Positions 16,386 to 23,981 of a DNA stretch of 56,525 bases are shown here, in pieces. The first letter of the stretch is position 1. Every line of letters begins with the position of its first letter. Source of the stretch: Chloroflexota bacterium (lineage in GTDB: Bacteria; Chloroflexota; Dehalococcoidia; SM23-28-2; HRBIN24). A program made the position numbers and the translations under genes. Under the pieces are notes generated by a model. It did not search any database. It had not been told where the DNA came from and saw only the letters and a program-made list of their open reading frames with translations. The stretch covers positions 1 through 56,525 of the forward strand of contig JAUQPQ010000003.1 in NCBI GenBank assembly GCA_030550295.1. The letters run 5' to 3'.

Positions 16386-17558
16386 TCATTCCCCGAACAT
16401 GCGCAGAATGTTGCGGGCGATGACTAAGCGCTGGATCTCGTTTGTGCCCTCGCCGATGAGCATAAGGGGGGTATCGCGGTAGTAGCGCTCTACTCGCATG
16501 TCCTTGGTATAGCCGATGCCGCCATGGATACGGAGGGCCTCAAGGGCCACCTCCTGCGCCACCTCTGAGGCGAAGAGTTTGGCCATGCCGCCCCACAGGT
16601 CGGCCCTCTCGCCACTGTCCTTCTTGGCGGCGGCGGCACGGGTGAGGAGGCGGGCTGCCTCTACCTTTGTGGCCATATCGGCTAGCTTGAGCTGGATAGC
16701 CTGATGCTCGGCGATGGGGCGGCCGAAGGTGACCCGCTGTTTGGCGTACCTTATGGCGTCCTCCAGGGCTGCAGTGGCCACCCCCACCGCCCGGGCCGCC
16801 ACGTTGATCCGCCCCACCTCGATGCCGCTCATGATGTGCAACCAACCCTGCCCCTCTTTCCCCCCAAGGAGATTCGCCTCTGGCACCCGGGCATCTTCGA
16901 AGTAGAATATGGTGGTGTCTATGCCTTTGTACCCCAGTTTCTGGATCTGGCCCCCTACGGTGAGGCCTGGCGTAGACTTCTTCTCTACCAACAAGGCGCT
17001 CATGCCCCTGTAGGGGGGCTCGGCTTCAGGATCGGTTTTGACGAGGACGGCGAATAGATGGCCATATATCCCGTTGGAGACGAACATCTTGGTGCCATTG
17101 AGCACATAGAAGCCATCGTGACGGCGGGCTATCGTCTGGATGGATTGGAGGTCAGAGCCGGCGTTGGGTTCCGTCATACAGATGCCGCAGTGGATTTCGC
17201 CGCTTGCTATGTGGGGCAGAAAGCGCGTCTTCTGGTCCTCGGTGCCGAACTGGCTTATCATCCATGAGACGATGACGCTGCCGTTAATGATGCCGCCCAG
17301 GCTCATCCAGCCGCGGGAAAGCTCCTCCACTATGGCTGCATAGGTTACAAGGGATAGGCCTAGGCCTCCATATTCGGGCGGCACGGCCACCCCAAAAAGG
17401 CCCATCTCTTTCATCTTGCGTACCAGCTCGTGAGGATACTCGTCCCGGTGGTCCAGATCCGAGGCGATGGGTATGACTTCTTTCTCCACGAAGCGGCGCA
17501 CCTGGGCGACGATCATTTGCTCTTCCTCTGAAAGGGTGGCCATGGTGGGCAAAGGCAT
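16386..17558 (-). CDS. Acyl-CoA dehydrogenase, candidate methylsuccinyl-CoA dehydrogenase
   Basis: 390 residues. ATG 17558 (MPLPTMATLSEEEQ) is preceded by AAGGAG; the frame is open 40 codons further but runs through the promoter. FAD and substrate motifs are CMTEPNAGSDLQSIQT, FVSNGIYGHLFAV, KLGYKGIDTTIFYFEDARVP and the ending RIHGGIGYTKDMRVERYYRD, with GEGTNEIQRLVIARNIL. In short-chain dehydrogenases the base is a Glu near this end. With the hydratase and mutase 3' of it and the lyase divergent, oxidation of methylsuccinyl-CoA to mesaconyl-CoA fits. The Rhodobacter Mcd is longer at its N-terminus, so substrate is inference. Confidence 0.92.
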   Translation of the reverse strand: MPLPTMATLSEEEQMIVAQVRRFVEKEVIPIASDLDHRDEYPHELVRKMKEMGLFGVAVPPEYGGLGLSLVTYAAIVEELSRGWMSLGGIINGSVIVSWMISQFGTEDQKTRFLPHIASGEIHCGICMTEPNAGSDLQSIQTIARRHDGFYVLNGTKMFVSNGIYGHLFAVLVKTDPEAEPPYRGMSALLVEKKSTPGLTVGGQIQKLGYKGIDTTIFYFEDARVPEANLLGGKEGQGWLHIMSGIEVGRINVAARAVGVATAALEDAIRYAKQRVTFGRPIAEHQAIQLKLADMATKVEAARLLTRAAAAKKDSGERADLWGGMAKLFASEVAQEVALEALRIHGGIGYTKDMRVERYYRDTPLMLIGEGTNEIQRLVIARNILRMFGE

Positions 17559-17592
17559 AGCTTGCTCCTTTATTAAAGTTTCTGCTGGCTCC

Positions 17593-17621
17593 AGTGTAAG
17601 GCCACGAGAGGGCCTTGACAA
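17593..17621 (-). promoter_or_regulatory. Promoter of the dehydrogenase-hydratase-mutase run
   Basis: On the minus strand TTGTCA (plus 17616-17621) is followed after 17 bases by TACACT (plus 17593-17598). It lies 35 bases before the ATG at 17558. Its -35 sits inside the palindrome CCTTGACAAGG at 17613-17623. Confidence 0.65.
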
Positions 17622-17623
17622 GG
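17613..17623. promoter_or_regulatory. Palindromic operator candidate between divergent promoters
   Basis: CCTTGACAAGG is a perfect dyad centred on 17618. GCCTTGAC recurs at 17630-17637, where it holds the -35 of the opposite promoter. A 10-base inverted repeat (CTCCAGTGTA at 17589, TACACTGGAG at 17655) frames the region, each arm containing a -10 box. Confidence 0.5.
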
Positions 17624-17631
17624 GCAGTGCC

Positions 17632-17660
17632 TTGACCCATCCCCCCTCCCCCCCTACACT
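17632..17660 (+). promoter_or_regulatory. Promoter of the malyl/beta-methylmalyl-CoA lyase gene
   Basis: TTGACC (17632-17637), a 17-base spacer and TACACT (17655-17660). The expected transcript start is near 17667, giving a leader of about 27 bases with AGGAGG before the ATG at 17694. Confidence 0.65.
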
Positions 17661-17693
17661 GGAGGCCGACAGCACCATATATTAGGAGGCACC

Positions 17694-18722
17694 ATGTTTT
17701 ACCTCGAGAAGCAGAACCGGATGGTAATACCTAGGACGGAGCTCACCTATCCTGCTCATCAGATGCGCTTCCACGAGAACGCGGCCAAGGCCCCTGTAGA
17801 CCACGTCATGGCCGACTTCGAGGACGCTTGTCCCTACGAATACAAAGGAGAGGCAAGCCGTCGAGTAGCTGTGGAGGCGCTAAACACCATCGACTTCGGC
17901 GATAAGGTGGTGACGGTGCGCCCCAACAACATTCGCTCCCCTTACTTCCTAGGGGATCTCCAGGCGGTGATGGTGGGCGCACCAGACCGCTTTCATGGCA
18001 TCGTCCTGCCCAAGGTGTACAGCCCAGAGGACATAGTATACGTTTCCAGCCTTCTGGACGCCCTGGAGAAAGAGGGTGGGTGGACTACGCGCGTCCAGAT
18101 AGAGGCGCTCATCGAGACCCCCCAGGCCTTAGTACGGGCCTATGAGATCGCCACCGCATCGGATCGGATGGCGGGTCTCATCTTTGGCATCGCCGACTTT
18201 GCCGCTTCCATCGGGGCGAAGGAGTATGTGGAGGATCAGCACAAGTATTTCTTGTACCCCAAGCAGGCTGTTGTTGTGGCAGCCAAGGCGGCTGGCCTCC
18301 ATGCCATTGACTGCGTCTACTTCCGTATAGTGCGTAGGGACACCCCTCCTGAGGAGGCGAGGGAGATAGAGGAGGGGCTCAGGCGTAAGAACATGGAGGC
18401 GGCCAATCTGGGGATGGATGGCTCCTGGATAATCCACCCCTCTCAGGCTCAGATAGTTAACGAATGCTATACCCCTAGCGACGAGGAGGTGGAGCGGGCC
18501 CGCAGAGCTATCGAGGCATACTATAAGGCAGGTGGCGGCTCCATCATCAACCCTGAGACAGGAGAGTTCGAGGACGATGCTACTGTTAAGGCCAAGCTGA
18601 TGCTATTGGCCAAGGCCGTGCAGGCAGGCAAGCTCACCAAGGATTATCTGGACGAGCTGGCCCGCCGCTCGGCCGAGATTACAGGCTATAACATTCTCAA
18701 GGTTATGAGGCGGATGGGTTAG
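17694..18722 (+). CDS. HpcH/HpaI aldolase family, candidate (S)-malyl-CoA/beta-methylmalyl-CoA lyase
   Basis: 342 residues of the CitE-like TIM barrel. Blocks are MRFHENAAKAPVDHVMADFEDACPY (Glu and Asp metal ligands), VVTVRPNNIRSP, GIVLPKVYSPED, QIEALIETPQALV (second Glu), GLIFGIADFAASIG (Asp) and WIIHPSQAQIVNE. The length and the tail DDATVKAKLMLLAKAVQAGK fit malyl-CoA lyases rather than 290-residue CitE. It would split beta-methylmalyl-CoA into glyoxylate and propionyl-CoA, or form malyl-CoA from glyoxylate and acetyl-CoA. Citramalyl-CoA lyase is the main alternative. It is divergent from the dehydrogenase gene and overlaps the phaJ-like gene by 20 bases at its 3' end. Confidence 0.9.
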   Translation: MFYLEKQNRMVIPRTELTYPAHQMRFHENAAKAPVDHVMADFEDACPYEYKGEASRRVAVEALNTIDFGDKVVTVRPNNIRSPYFLGDLQAVMVGAPDRFHGIVLPKVYSPEDIVYVSSLLDALEKEGGWTTRVQIEALIETPQALVRAYEIATASDRMAGLIFGIADFAASIGAKEYVEDQHKYFLYPKQAVVVAAKAAGLHAIDCVYFRIVRRDTPPEEAREIEEGLRRKNMEAANLGMDGSWIIHPSQAQIVNECYTPSDEEVERARRAIEAYYKAGGGSIINPETGEFEDDATVKAKLMLLAKAVQAGKLTKDYLDELARRSAEITGYNILKVMRRMG

Positions 18723-19134
18723 GGGCCGGGTCCAACAAAACTGTGGCCTCACCCGTCAGTACCGGTTGGCCCGCCTGATTGTAACACTCGGTTCGTAGGG
18801 TAACGAGCCTTTTCTCATAGTCTATGGCGGTCACCTCTGCCGTAGCTGTCACTGTGTCCCCTACAAAGACGGGGCGCAGGAAACGTAAACTTTGCCCCAC
18901 GTAGATGACGCAGCTGTGCGGGGCAACCTTGGTGCCCAGGGCAGCCGAGATAAGGCTTGCCGTTAGCATCCCATGGACTACGCAGCGACCGAAGCGAGTG
19001 CCGGCGGCATAGCTTTCATCCAAATGAAGTGGGTTCGTGTCGCCAGTGACCTGAGCGAACAAGCGGACGTCCTCAGAAGTGATGGTCTTTTCTATCTGTA
19101 CTTTCTGGCCCACTTCCACTCCCATAAGCGCCAC
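18703..19134 (-). CDS. R-specific enoyl-CoA hydratase (MaoC/PhaJ type)
   Basis: About 143 residues, the normal length of PhaJ. The hydratase 2 motif is intact: VRLFAQVTGDTNPLHLDESY, with catalytic Asp and His, then TRFGRCVVHGMLTASLISA. GTG 19134 is preferred, 8 bases after GGAGG; another GTG at 19140 is too close to the SD. It would interconvert (R)-3-hydroxybutyryl-CoA and crotonyl-CoA, joining the reductase at 13338 to the carboxylase upstream. It follows ccr by 19 bases on the same strand and overlaps the convergent lyase gene by 20 bases. Confidence 0.88.
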   Translation of the reverse strand: MALMGVEVGQKVQIEKTITSEDVRLFAQVTGDTNPLHLDESYAAGTRFGRCVVHGMLTASLISAALGTKVAPHSCVIYVGQSLRFLRPVFVGDTVTATAEVTAIDYEKRLVTLRTECYNQAGQPVLTGEATVLLDPAPNPSAS

Positions 19135-19153
19135 GGCCACTACCTCCTTGGCA

Positions 19154-20410
19154 TCAGGGCAGGCCCTTTAGACCAGCCCTTGGCACCCCCACTAGGGCCA
19201 CCATGTTGCCTTCAGGGTGACGATTCTCGTACATCAGCTGGTGGGCAAGCCCTATCTCTTCAAACTTAAAGAGGCGAGAGGCCATGCATGGGTCGACCTT
19301 TCCCTCAATCACTAGCTGGTTGAAGGCGGCGGCCTGCTCATCGTTAGCGAAGTGAGAGCCCTGCAGCCGCTTTTGCCTCATCCACAGGTAGCGCAGATCA
19401 ACTACTGCGTTGTAGCCAGTGGTGCCAGCACAGATGACTACCATCCCACCGGTGTCGCACACAAATATAGAGGTAGGGATGGTGTCTTCCCCAGGATGCT
19501 CGAACACGATGCGTGGGTTCCGCCTTTCGCCTAAGACTTCCCAGATGGCGCGCCCAAAAGCCCGGACGCCCTCCAGCCAGCGGTTATATGCCTCCCGGTC
19601 GCTCCAGTGGGGCATCATGCCCCAGTGATTGAAGTTTTTGCGGTTGATGCACCCTTTGGCCCCCAAACGTATGCAGAAGTCAAACTTCTCCTCAGCTGAT
19701 ACGACAGCTACAGGAATGCCCCCGTGCACTTTAGCGATCTGAATGCCCATAGACCCTAGGCCTCCTGCCCCACCCCACACCAGGACCACGTCGCCAGGCT
19801 GAACGGTGTGGGGAGGCCAGCCCAAAAGCATACGGTAGGCTGTGGCCCCCACCAGGGTGGGGGCAGCTGCTTCCTCCCAAGTGAGATGGGGAGCCTTGGG
19901 TAGGCACTGGTGCGCCTGTACCTTGCAGAACTGGGCGAAGCTCCCCCAGTTGGTCTCGTAGCCCCAAATGCGGGCCGAAGGTGCCATAATGGGGTCTCCC
20001 CCTGCCTTAATGTAGGGGTCCTCCGCGTCCCACCACCCGCAGTGGATTACGACATGGTCCCCCACCTTGACGTTGGTCACCTTTTCCCCTACCGCCCACA
20101 CGATGCCCGAGGCGTCTGACCCACCTATATGGAAATCGGAAGGATCCCCATCTCGTTGCTGAATAGATATGACATCTACCGGCACCCCCAGGGCAGCCCA
20201 TACGTTGTTGTAGTTGATGCCGGCCGCCATCACGTATACCAAGGCCTCGTCCGGCCTTAGGTCTTTAGGTACCTCTACCTTCTCCGTCCTGAAAGCATTG
20301 ATGGGCTCACCAAACCGCTCCCGCCGAATCACCTGTGCATACATGTAACGCGGTATATGCCCCAGCGGAGGCATCTCCCCAATTTCATAGATATCTTTCC
20401 TAACAATCAT
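19154..20410 (-). CDS. ccr: Crotonyl-CoA carboxylase/reductase
   Basis: 418 residues of the medium-chain dehydrogenase family, matching Ccr along its whole length. Signature stretches are AGINYNNVWAALGVPVDV, DFHIGGSDASGIVWAVG, WGYETNWGSFAQF, VWGGAGGLGSMGIQIAK and RLQGSHFANDEQA. The CO2-binding residues known from Kitasatospora Ccr (an Asn, a Glu and a His) correspond to the Asn of INYNN, the Glu of GYET and the His of GSHFAN, all present, so reductive carboxylation is expected rather than plain reduction. It converts crotonyl-CoA, CO2 and NADPH to ethylmalonyl-CoA, the key step of the ethylmalonyl-CoA pathway. A promoter and an AGGAGG SD precede it. Confidence 0.95.
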   Translation of the reverse strand: MIVRKDIYEIGEMPPLGHIPRYMYAQVIRRERFGEPINAFRTEKVEVPKDLRPDEALVYVMAAGINYNNVWAALGVPVDVISIQQRDGDPSDFHIGGSDASGIVWAVGEKVTNVKVGDHVVIHCGWWDAEDPYIKAGGDPIMAPSARIWGYETNWGSFAQFCKVQAHQCLPKAPHLTWEEAAAPTLVGATAYRMLLGWPPHTVQPGDVVLVWGGAGGLGSMGIQIAKVHGGIPVAVVSAEEKFDFCIRLGAKGCINRKNFNHWGMMPHWSDREAYNRWLEGVRAFGRAIWEVLGERRNPRIVFEHPGEDTIPTSIFVCDTGGMVVICAGTTGYNAVVDLRYLWMRQKRLQGSHFANDEQAAAFNQLVIEGKVDPCMASRLFKFEEIGLAHQLMYENRHPEGNMVALVGVPRAGLKGLP

Positions 20411-20454
20411 AGATACCTCCTATGAATCGATGGTGTTCCTATAGGTTATTTCCC

Positions 20455-20484
20455 AGGATAAAGAAGGGGCGTTGGGGGCGTCAA
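20455..20484 (-). promoter_or_regulatory. Putative promoter of ccr-phaJ
   Basis: On the minus strand TTGACG (plus 20479-20484), an 18-base spacer and TATCCT (plus 20455-20460). The leader to the ATG at 20410 would be about 38 bases and contains the palindrome CCTATAGG near 20439. Confidence 0.5.
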
Positions 20485-20493
20485 GGGAAGGGA

Positions 20494-21237
20494 TTAGGTA
20501 TGGCCAGTGATGCGGTAGGCAGCCTCTTGGAAGCGGCGGCGGTAATCGTCTTGCTGGCGCAAGGTCTGGTTTACTTCTCCCTCTTGGTGAAGGGGTTCCC
20601 AAGTTCCTAGGGAAAGGTCAAGTATCTGCTTAGCTGCCTTAAGCGCCGGTAGTGAGTGGGCGGCCATCTGGGTGGCGAGGGAAAGGGCGCCTGCCAGCAG
20701 CTCTTCCTGGGGGAGGACGCGGTTGACGAGGCCCATACTTAGAGCCTCTTGGCAGTCTACGGGGCGGGCGGTGTAAATGATCTCCTTGGCTCGGGACAGC
20801 CCCACCAGGCGGGGGAGATAGGCTGCTCCAGTGACTAGGCCGTATTCGGCTCCAGGGAAGCGGAAGCGGACGTTGTGGGAGGCGAGACGGATGTCGCAGT
20901 AGATGGCCAGAAGGGCTCCTGCCCCGTAGGCGTAGCCATTGACGGCGGCGATGACAGGCTTGGGAAAGCGCAACACTTTGATGAGGGTGTTAGCTATCAA
21001 GGGGCCCAGATCGGGCTGGGCCACGGCCTCGGCCATATCGGCGCCGGCACAGAAGGCCTTATCCCCTGCCCCAGTGACCACAAGCACATGGACTGGATCG
21101 TCTTGGGCCAGGGCGTCCAGGGCGGCTGAGAGCTCTTGCGCCATTTGGCGGTCTATGGCGTTGCGGGTGTCGGGGCGGTTGAGGCGTAGGAGGGCCACAT
21201 GGCCCTGCTGTTCGAGTTGAAGACGCTGGTAGTCCAT
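20494..21237 (-). CDS. Enoyl-CoA hydratase/isomerase family protein (crotonase fold)
   Basis: 247 residues. The oxyanion-hole blocks are GDKAFCAGADMAEA and AAVNGYAYGAGALLA. The two catalytic glutamates of rat enoyl-CoA hydratase are both absent: Glu144 aligns with Leu (GAGALL) and Glu164 with Gly (RFRFPGAEYG). Hydration of a simple enoyl-CoA is therefore doubtful, and the nearby PhaJ-like protein is the better candidate for crotonyl-CoA formation. It stands just upstream of the ccr promoter and downstream of an SCP2-type thiolase gene, all on the minus strand. Confidence 0.85.
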   Translation of the reverse strand: MDYQRLQLEQQGHVALLRLNRPDTRNAIDRQMAQELSAALDALAQDDPVHVLVVTGAGDKAFCAGADMAEAVAQPDLGPLIANTLIKVLRFPKPVIAAVNGYAYGAGALLAIYCDIRLASHNVRFRFPGAEYGLVTGAAYLPRLVGLSRAKEIIYTARPVDCQEALSMGLVNRVLPQEELLAGALSLATQMAAHSLPALKAAKQILDLSLGTWEPLHQEGEVNQTLRQQDDYRRRFQEAAYRITGHT

Positions 21238-21304
21238 TTACGTGCCCGATAAGTAAAGGGCCTTGGGGAGAGAGGGCAACGCCTTCCCCAAGGCCCTATT
21301 GCTC

Positions 21305-22537
21305 CTAAACGGACAGGATGTGGATGCTAAGGGCTGCTGCCTCGCCCCTAACCATGCCGCCCCCGTTCTCGGTGAGGCCCACTTTGGCCCCCTCTACCTG
21401 GCGGGCCCCTGCCTCTCCTCTGAGCTGCCAGAAGATCTCACATATCTGGGCCACGCCGGTGGCGCCTATGGGGTGGCCTTTGGCAAGTAGCCCGCCGCTG
21501 GTATTAACGGGCTGCTTGCCCCCAAGCTTAGTGTAGCCGCTACGGATGAGGGAGGGGCCCTCCCCCTCGGCGCAAAGGCCGAGCTCTTCGTAAATTATGA
21601 GCTCAGCCGGGGCGCTGGCATCGTGCACTTCTATGACGTCCAAGTCCTTGGGGCCGATGCCCGCCTTCTGGTAGGCCAGCTGGGCTGTCTCGGTGGTGAT
21701 GCCCGGCTCCCCAGGAAGCCGGTCGCGACCTGAGGCCAGCACGGAGGCCCTCACATATACCGGCCGGGAAGTAAACTGGCGGGCCTTGTCAGCAGCCACA
21801 AGCACGACCGCTGCTGCCCCATCGCTTATGGGCGAGCACATAAGCCTAGTTAGAGGCTCCACTACGAGGGGGGCGTTGAGGATGTCCTCTATTGTGTACT
21901 CGCCTCCATATTGAGCCTTGGGGTTTAGGGAGCCGTGGTATAGGTTCTTTACCGCAACACGTGCGAAGTCTTCCTTAGTAGCGCCTGTCCTCTCCATATA
22001 ACGGCGGGCGAAGACGGCATAGAAGTCCATGAACATGCTCCGCCGCTCTCCGGCCCCCTCCTCGAAGGTTGGCTGCCTTTCGCTACTCTTCTCCTTGGCC
22101 TCCTTAGCGGCCTTGGCCATCTGCTGTACCCACTCCACGTCCACCGCGGCGCCGATAGCCTGGAAGGATCGCCTTTTATCTTCGTGGGTGAGCTTCTCCA
22201 TCCCTAGCACCAGGGCGATGTCGTACATGCCAGAGGCTACGTAGAGCCAGCCTAGGTGGAAGGCCGTGGAGGAGCTGGCGCAAGCGTTCTCCGTATTTAT
22301 TACAGGTATGCCCCCTATCCCTAGCTCCCTTAGCACCACCTGCCCCCGGATCATCTCTTGGCCGGTGATAAGGCCAGCGGTAGCGTTGCCTACCACTGCC
22401 ACCTGAAGCTTGGACTTGTCTATCCCTGCCGAATCGAGGGCCCCCTGTACCGCTTCCCGTGCCAAATCCTTCAAGCTACGGTCTAGAAACTTCCCAAACT
22501 TGGTCATCCCAGCCCCGATGATGGCTACGTCGCGCAT
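21305..22537 (-). CDS. Thiolase-like protein of the SCP-x / lipid-transfer type
   Basis: 410 residues. The Cys nucleophile is in ENACASSSTAFHLG, and the C-terminal His block is GGLLAKGHPIGATGVAQ. The loop usually written HDCF reads HDASAPAE, and the second Cys of true thiolases is replaced (LTENGGGMVRG), as is common in SCP2-type thiolases. Such enzymes often cleave branched or sterol side-chain 3-oxoacyl-CoA and may need a DUF35 Zn-ribbon partner, which is not next to it. An extended -10 promoter lies upstream. Confidence 0.88.
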   Translation of the reverse strand: MRDVAIIGAGMTKFGKFLDRSLKDLAREAVQGALDSAGIDKSKLQVAVVGNATAGLITGQEMIRGQVVLRELGIGGIPVINTENACASSSTAFHLGWLYVASGMYDIALVLGMEKLTHEDKRRSFQAIGAAVDVEWVQQMAKAAKEAKEKSSERQPTFEEGAGERRSMFMDFYAVFARRYMERTGATKEDFARVAVKNLYHGSLNPKAQYGGEYTIEDILNAPLVVEPLTRLMCSPISDGAAAVVLVAADKARQFTSRPVYVRASVLASGRDRLPGEPGITTETAQLAYQKAGIGPKDLDVIEVHDASAPAELIIYEELGLCAEGEGPSLIRSGYTKLGGKQPVNTSGGLLAKGHPIGATGVAQICEIFWQLRGEAGARQVEGAKVGLTENGGGMVRGEAAALSIHILSV

Positions 22538-22569
22538 AACCTTTCCCTCCTTCTATAAAACCTGCCGTT

Positions 22570-22578
22570 ATTATAGCA
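22570..22578 (-). promoter_or_regulatory. Extended -10 promoter of the SCP2-type thiolase
   Basis: On the minus strand TGC directly precedes a perfect TATAAT (plus 22570-22575), an extended -10 element. No convincing -35 is seen. The ATG lies 32 bases downstream behind GGAGGG. Confidence 0.55.
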
Positions 22579-22601
22579 CAAAGAGCTGGTGGGCCTACGC
22601 G

Positions 22602-23222
22602 TTATTGCTGCCGCCCCACTGCCTGGGAGTATAGCTCCTCCATATCGTCATAAGTGAGGGCGCCGTTATGGACGGCCACCACGATTCCGTTGGCGTTCAG
22701 GAACAGGCTCAGGGGCATTCCTATGCCGTGGTAGGCGGGAAAGAGCGTATCGTCAGGGTCGGCTAAGGCTACTGTAAAGGGGGAGGTGTTCTCAGTGGGC
22801 AGCGCCAACTTTTCGAGAAACCTCCTTGCCCGCTCGGCCGGCTCGGCCCGGTTGATGCCGATGACTATCAGGTCAGGATGGGCTTGGCGGAGGCGGTAAA
22901 TATCAACGAGTTCCCGGGCACACGGCTCGCACCAGCTAGCCCAAAAGTTGAGAAGGACGGGCCTGCCACGAAATTCGGCGAGGGTTACCCTTTTTGTTCC
23001 GTCTAGGGTGGAGGCCTCGAAATTGGGGGCCACTTCTCCTTGCCCGGGCCCCACCTTCAGGGTGGGCGCGCCCTCTGGCAGTGGGGTGAACAACAGCTTA
23101 GCGTTCCTAATCCCCTGCTGGGTGCCCAAATATCCGCTCACTTGCAATAGGCCTAGGACGCCCATTACTAGTGCCATTATCCCCATTATGGCTGCTAGGC
23201 GTCTCAGCATCCCTGAAGGCAT
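22602..23222 (-). CDS. TlpA/ResA-like membrane-anchored thioredoxin
   Basis: 206 residues. One N-terminal membrane anchor (about 7-30, LAAIMGIMALVMGVLGLLQV) is followed by a periplasmic-type thioredoxin fold. The active site is FWASWCEPCAREL, with LNFW before it and the cis-Pro region GIGMPLSLFLNANG. It would reduce or isomerise disulfides outside the membrane, for instance in cytochrome c maturation. The CcdA gene is 3 bases upstream, so electrons probably pass from CcdA to this protein. Only one CxxC is present. Confidence 0.9.
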   Translation of the reverse strand: MPSGMLRRLAAIMGIMALVMGVLGLLQVSGYLGTQQGIRNAKLLFTPLPEGAPTLKVGPGQGEVAPNFEASTLDGTKRVTLAEFRGRPVLLNFWASWCEPCARELVDIYRLRQAHPDLIVIGINRAEPAERARRFLEKLALPTENTSPFTVALADPDDTLFPAYHGIGMPLSLFLNANGIVVAVHNGALTYDDMEELYSQAVGRQQ

Positions 23223-23225
23223 GGG

Positions 23226-23981
23226 CTACAACGTGGGCGTTAGTTTGGAAAAAGGCCCCCAGTCAAATAAGCTGTTGAGGTTGATGAGACTATTAGTAAA
23301 GATGAGCACTCCTACCACTACCAAAGTGGCCCCGCTCACATAATTTATCACAGGGGAGATGAGCCTAAGCCACCTATATAGGGGCAGAAGGGCATTAAAG
23401 GCTAGGCCCAGGAGTAGGAAGGGGATGGCTAGCCCCGCTGAGTAGGCCCCTAAGAGGACTGCTGCCTGCGCTACGTTAGCGCCGGATACGGCCAGGGCCA
23501 GGATGGCCCCTAGGGTAGGTCCAATACATGGGCTCCAGCCAGCGGCAAAGGAGCAGCCTACTAGAAAGGAACGTAAGTAGCCCGTTCCACCCTCTATTCC
23601 CAGCCGTTGCTCCCTTTCCAAAAAGGGAATGGTGATAACTCCAGCAAGGTGTAGCCCCAAGGCGATGAGCAAGGAGCCGGCCACCTTCTGCACTATGTCT
23701 TGGTGCTCACGCAAAAAAAAGCCGATTATCCCTAAAGATACCCCAAGGGAGACAAAGACGACGGAGAAGCCAAAGGTAAAACTGAGGGAGTGTAGGAAGG
23801 GGGCATACGCCCTTGCCTTTATCTCTGTGGGGGAGCCATGCTTTCCCCCGGTGATTGGGGTAGTGGAGGTACCAGTAAGGTAAGTCAGATAAGGTGGCAC
23901 AAGAGGTAAGAGGCATGGGGAGAGAAAGGAGAAAAGCCCTGCACCCAGCGCCACTAGCAAACTTATGCCTCCCACTTCCAA
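23226..23981 (-). CDS. ccdA: CcdA/DsbD-type transmembrane thiol electron carrier
   Basis: About 251 residues with six to seven membrane spans. The two conserved Cys-Pro blocks are GLFSFLSPCLLPLVPPYL and GCSFAAGWSPCIGPTLGAIL; these cysteines carry electrons from cytoplasmic thioredoxin to outside partners. TTG 23981 (then EVGGISLLVALGAGL) is chosen because GGAGG lies 9 bases upstream. The earlier in-frame ATG at 24005 would add a basic stretch unlike CcdA and overlap cysS further. It overlaps the cysS end by 19 bases and is followed by the TlpA-like gene. Confidence 0.88.
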   Translation of the reverse strand: MEVGGISLLVALGAGLFSFLSPCLLPLVPPYLTYLTGTSTTPITGGKHGSPTEIKARAYAPFLHSLSFTFGFSVVFVSLGVSLGIIGFFLREHQDIVQKVAGSLLIALGLHLAGVITIPFLEREQRLGIEGGTGYLRSFLVGCSFAAGWSPCIGPTLGAILALAVSGANVAQAAVLLGAYSAGLAIPFLLLGLAFNALLPLYRWLRLISPVINYVSGATLVVVGVLIFTNSLINLNSLFDWGPFSKLTPTL

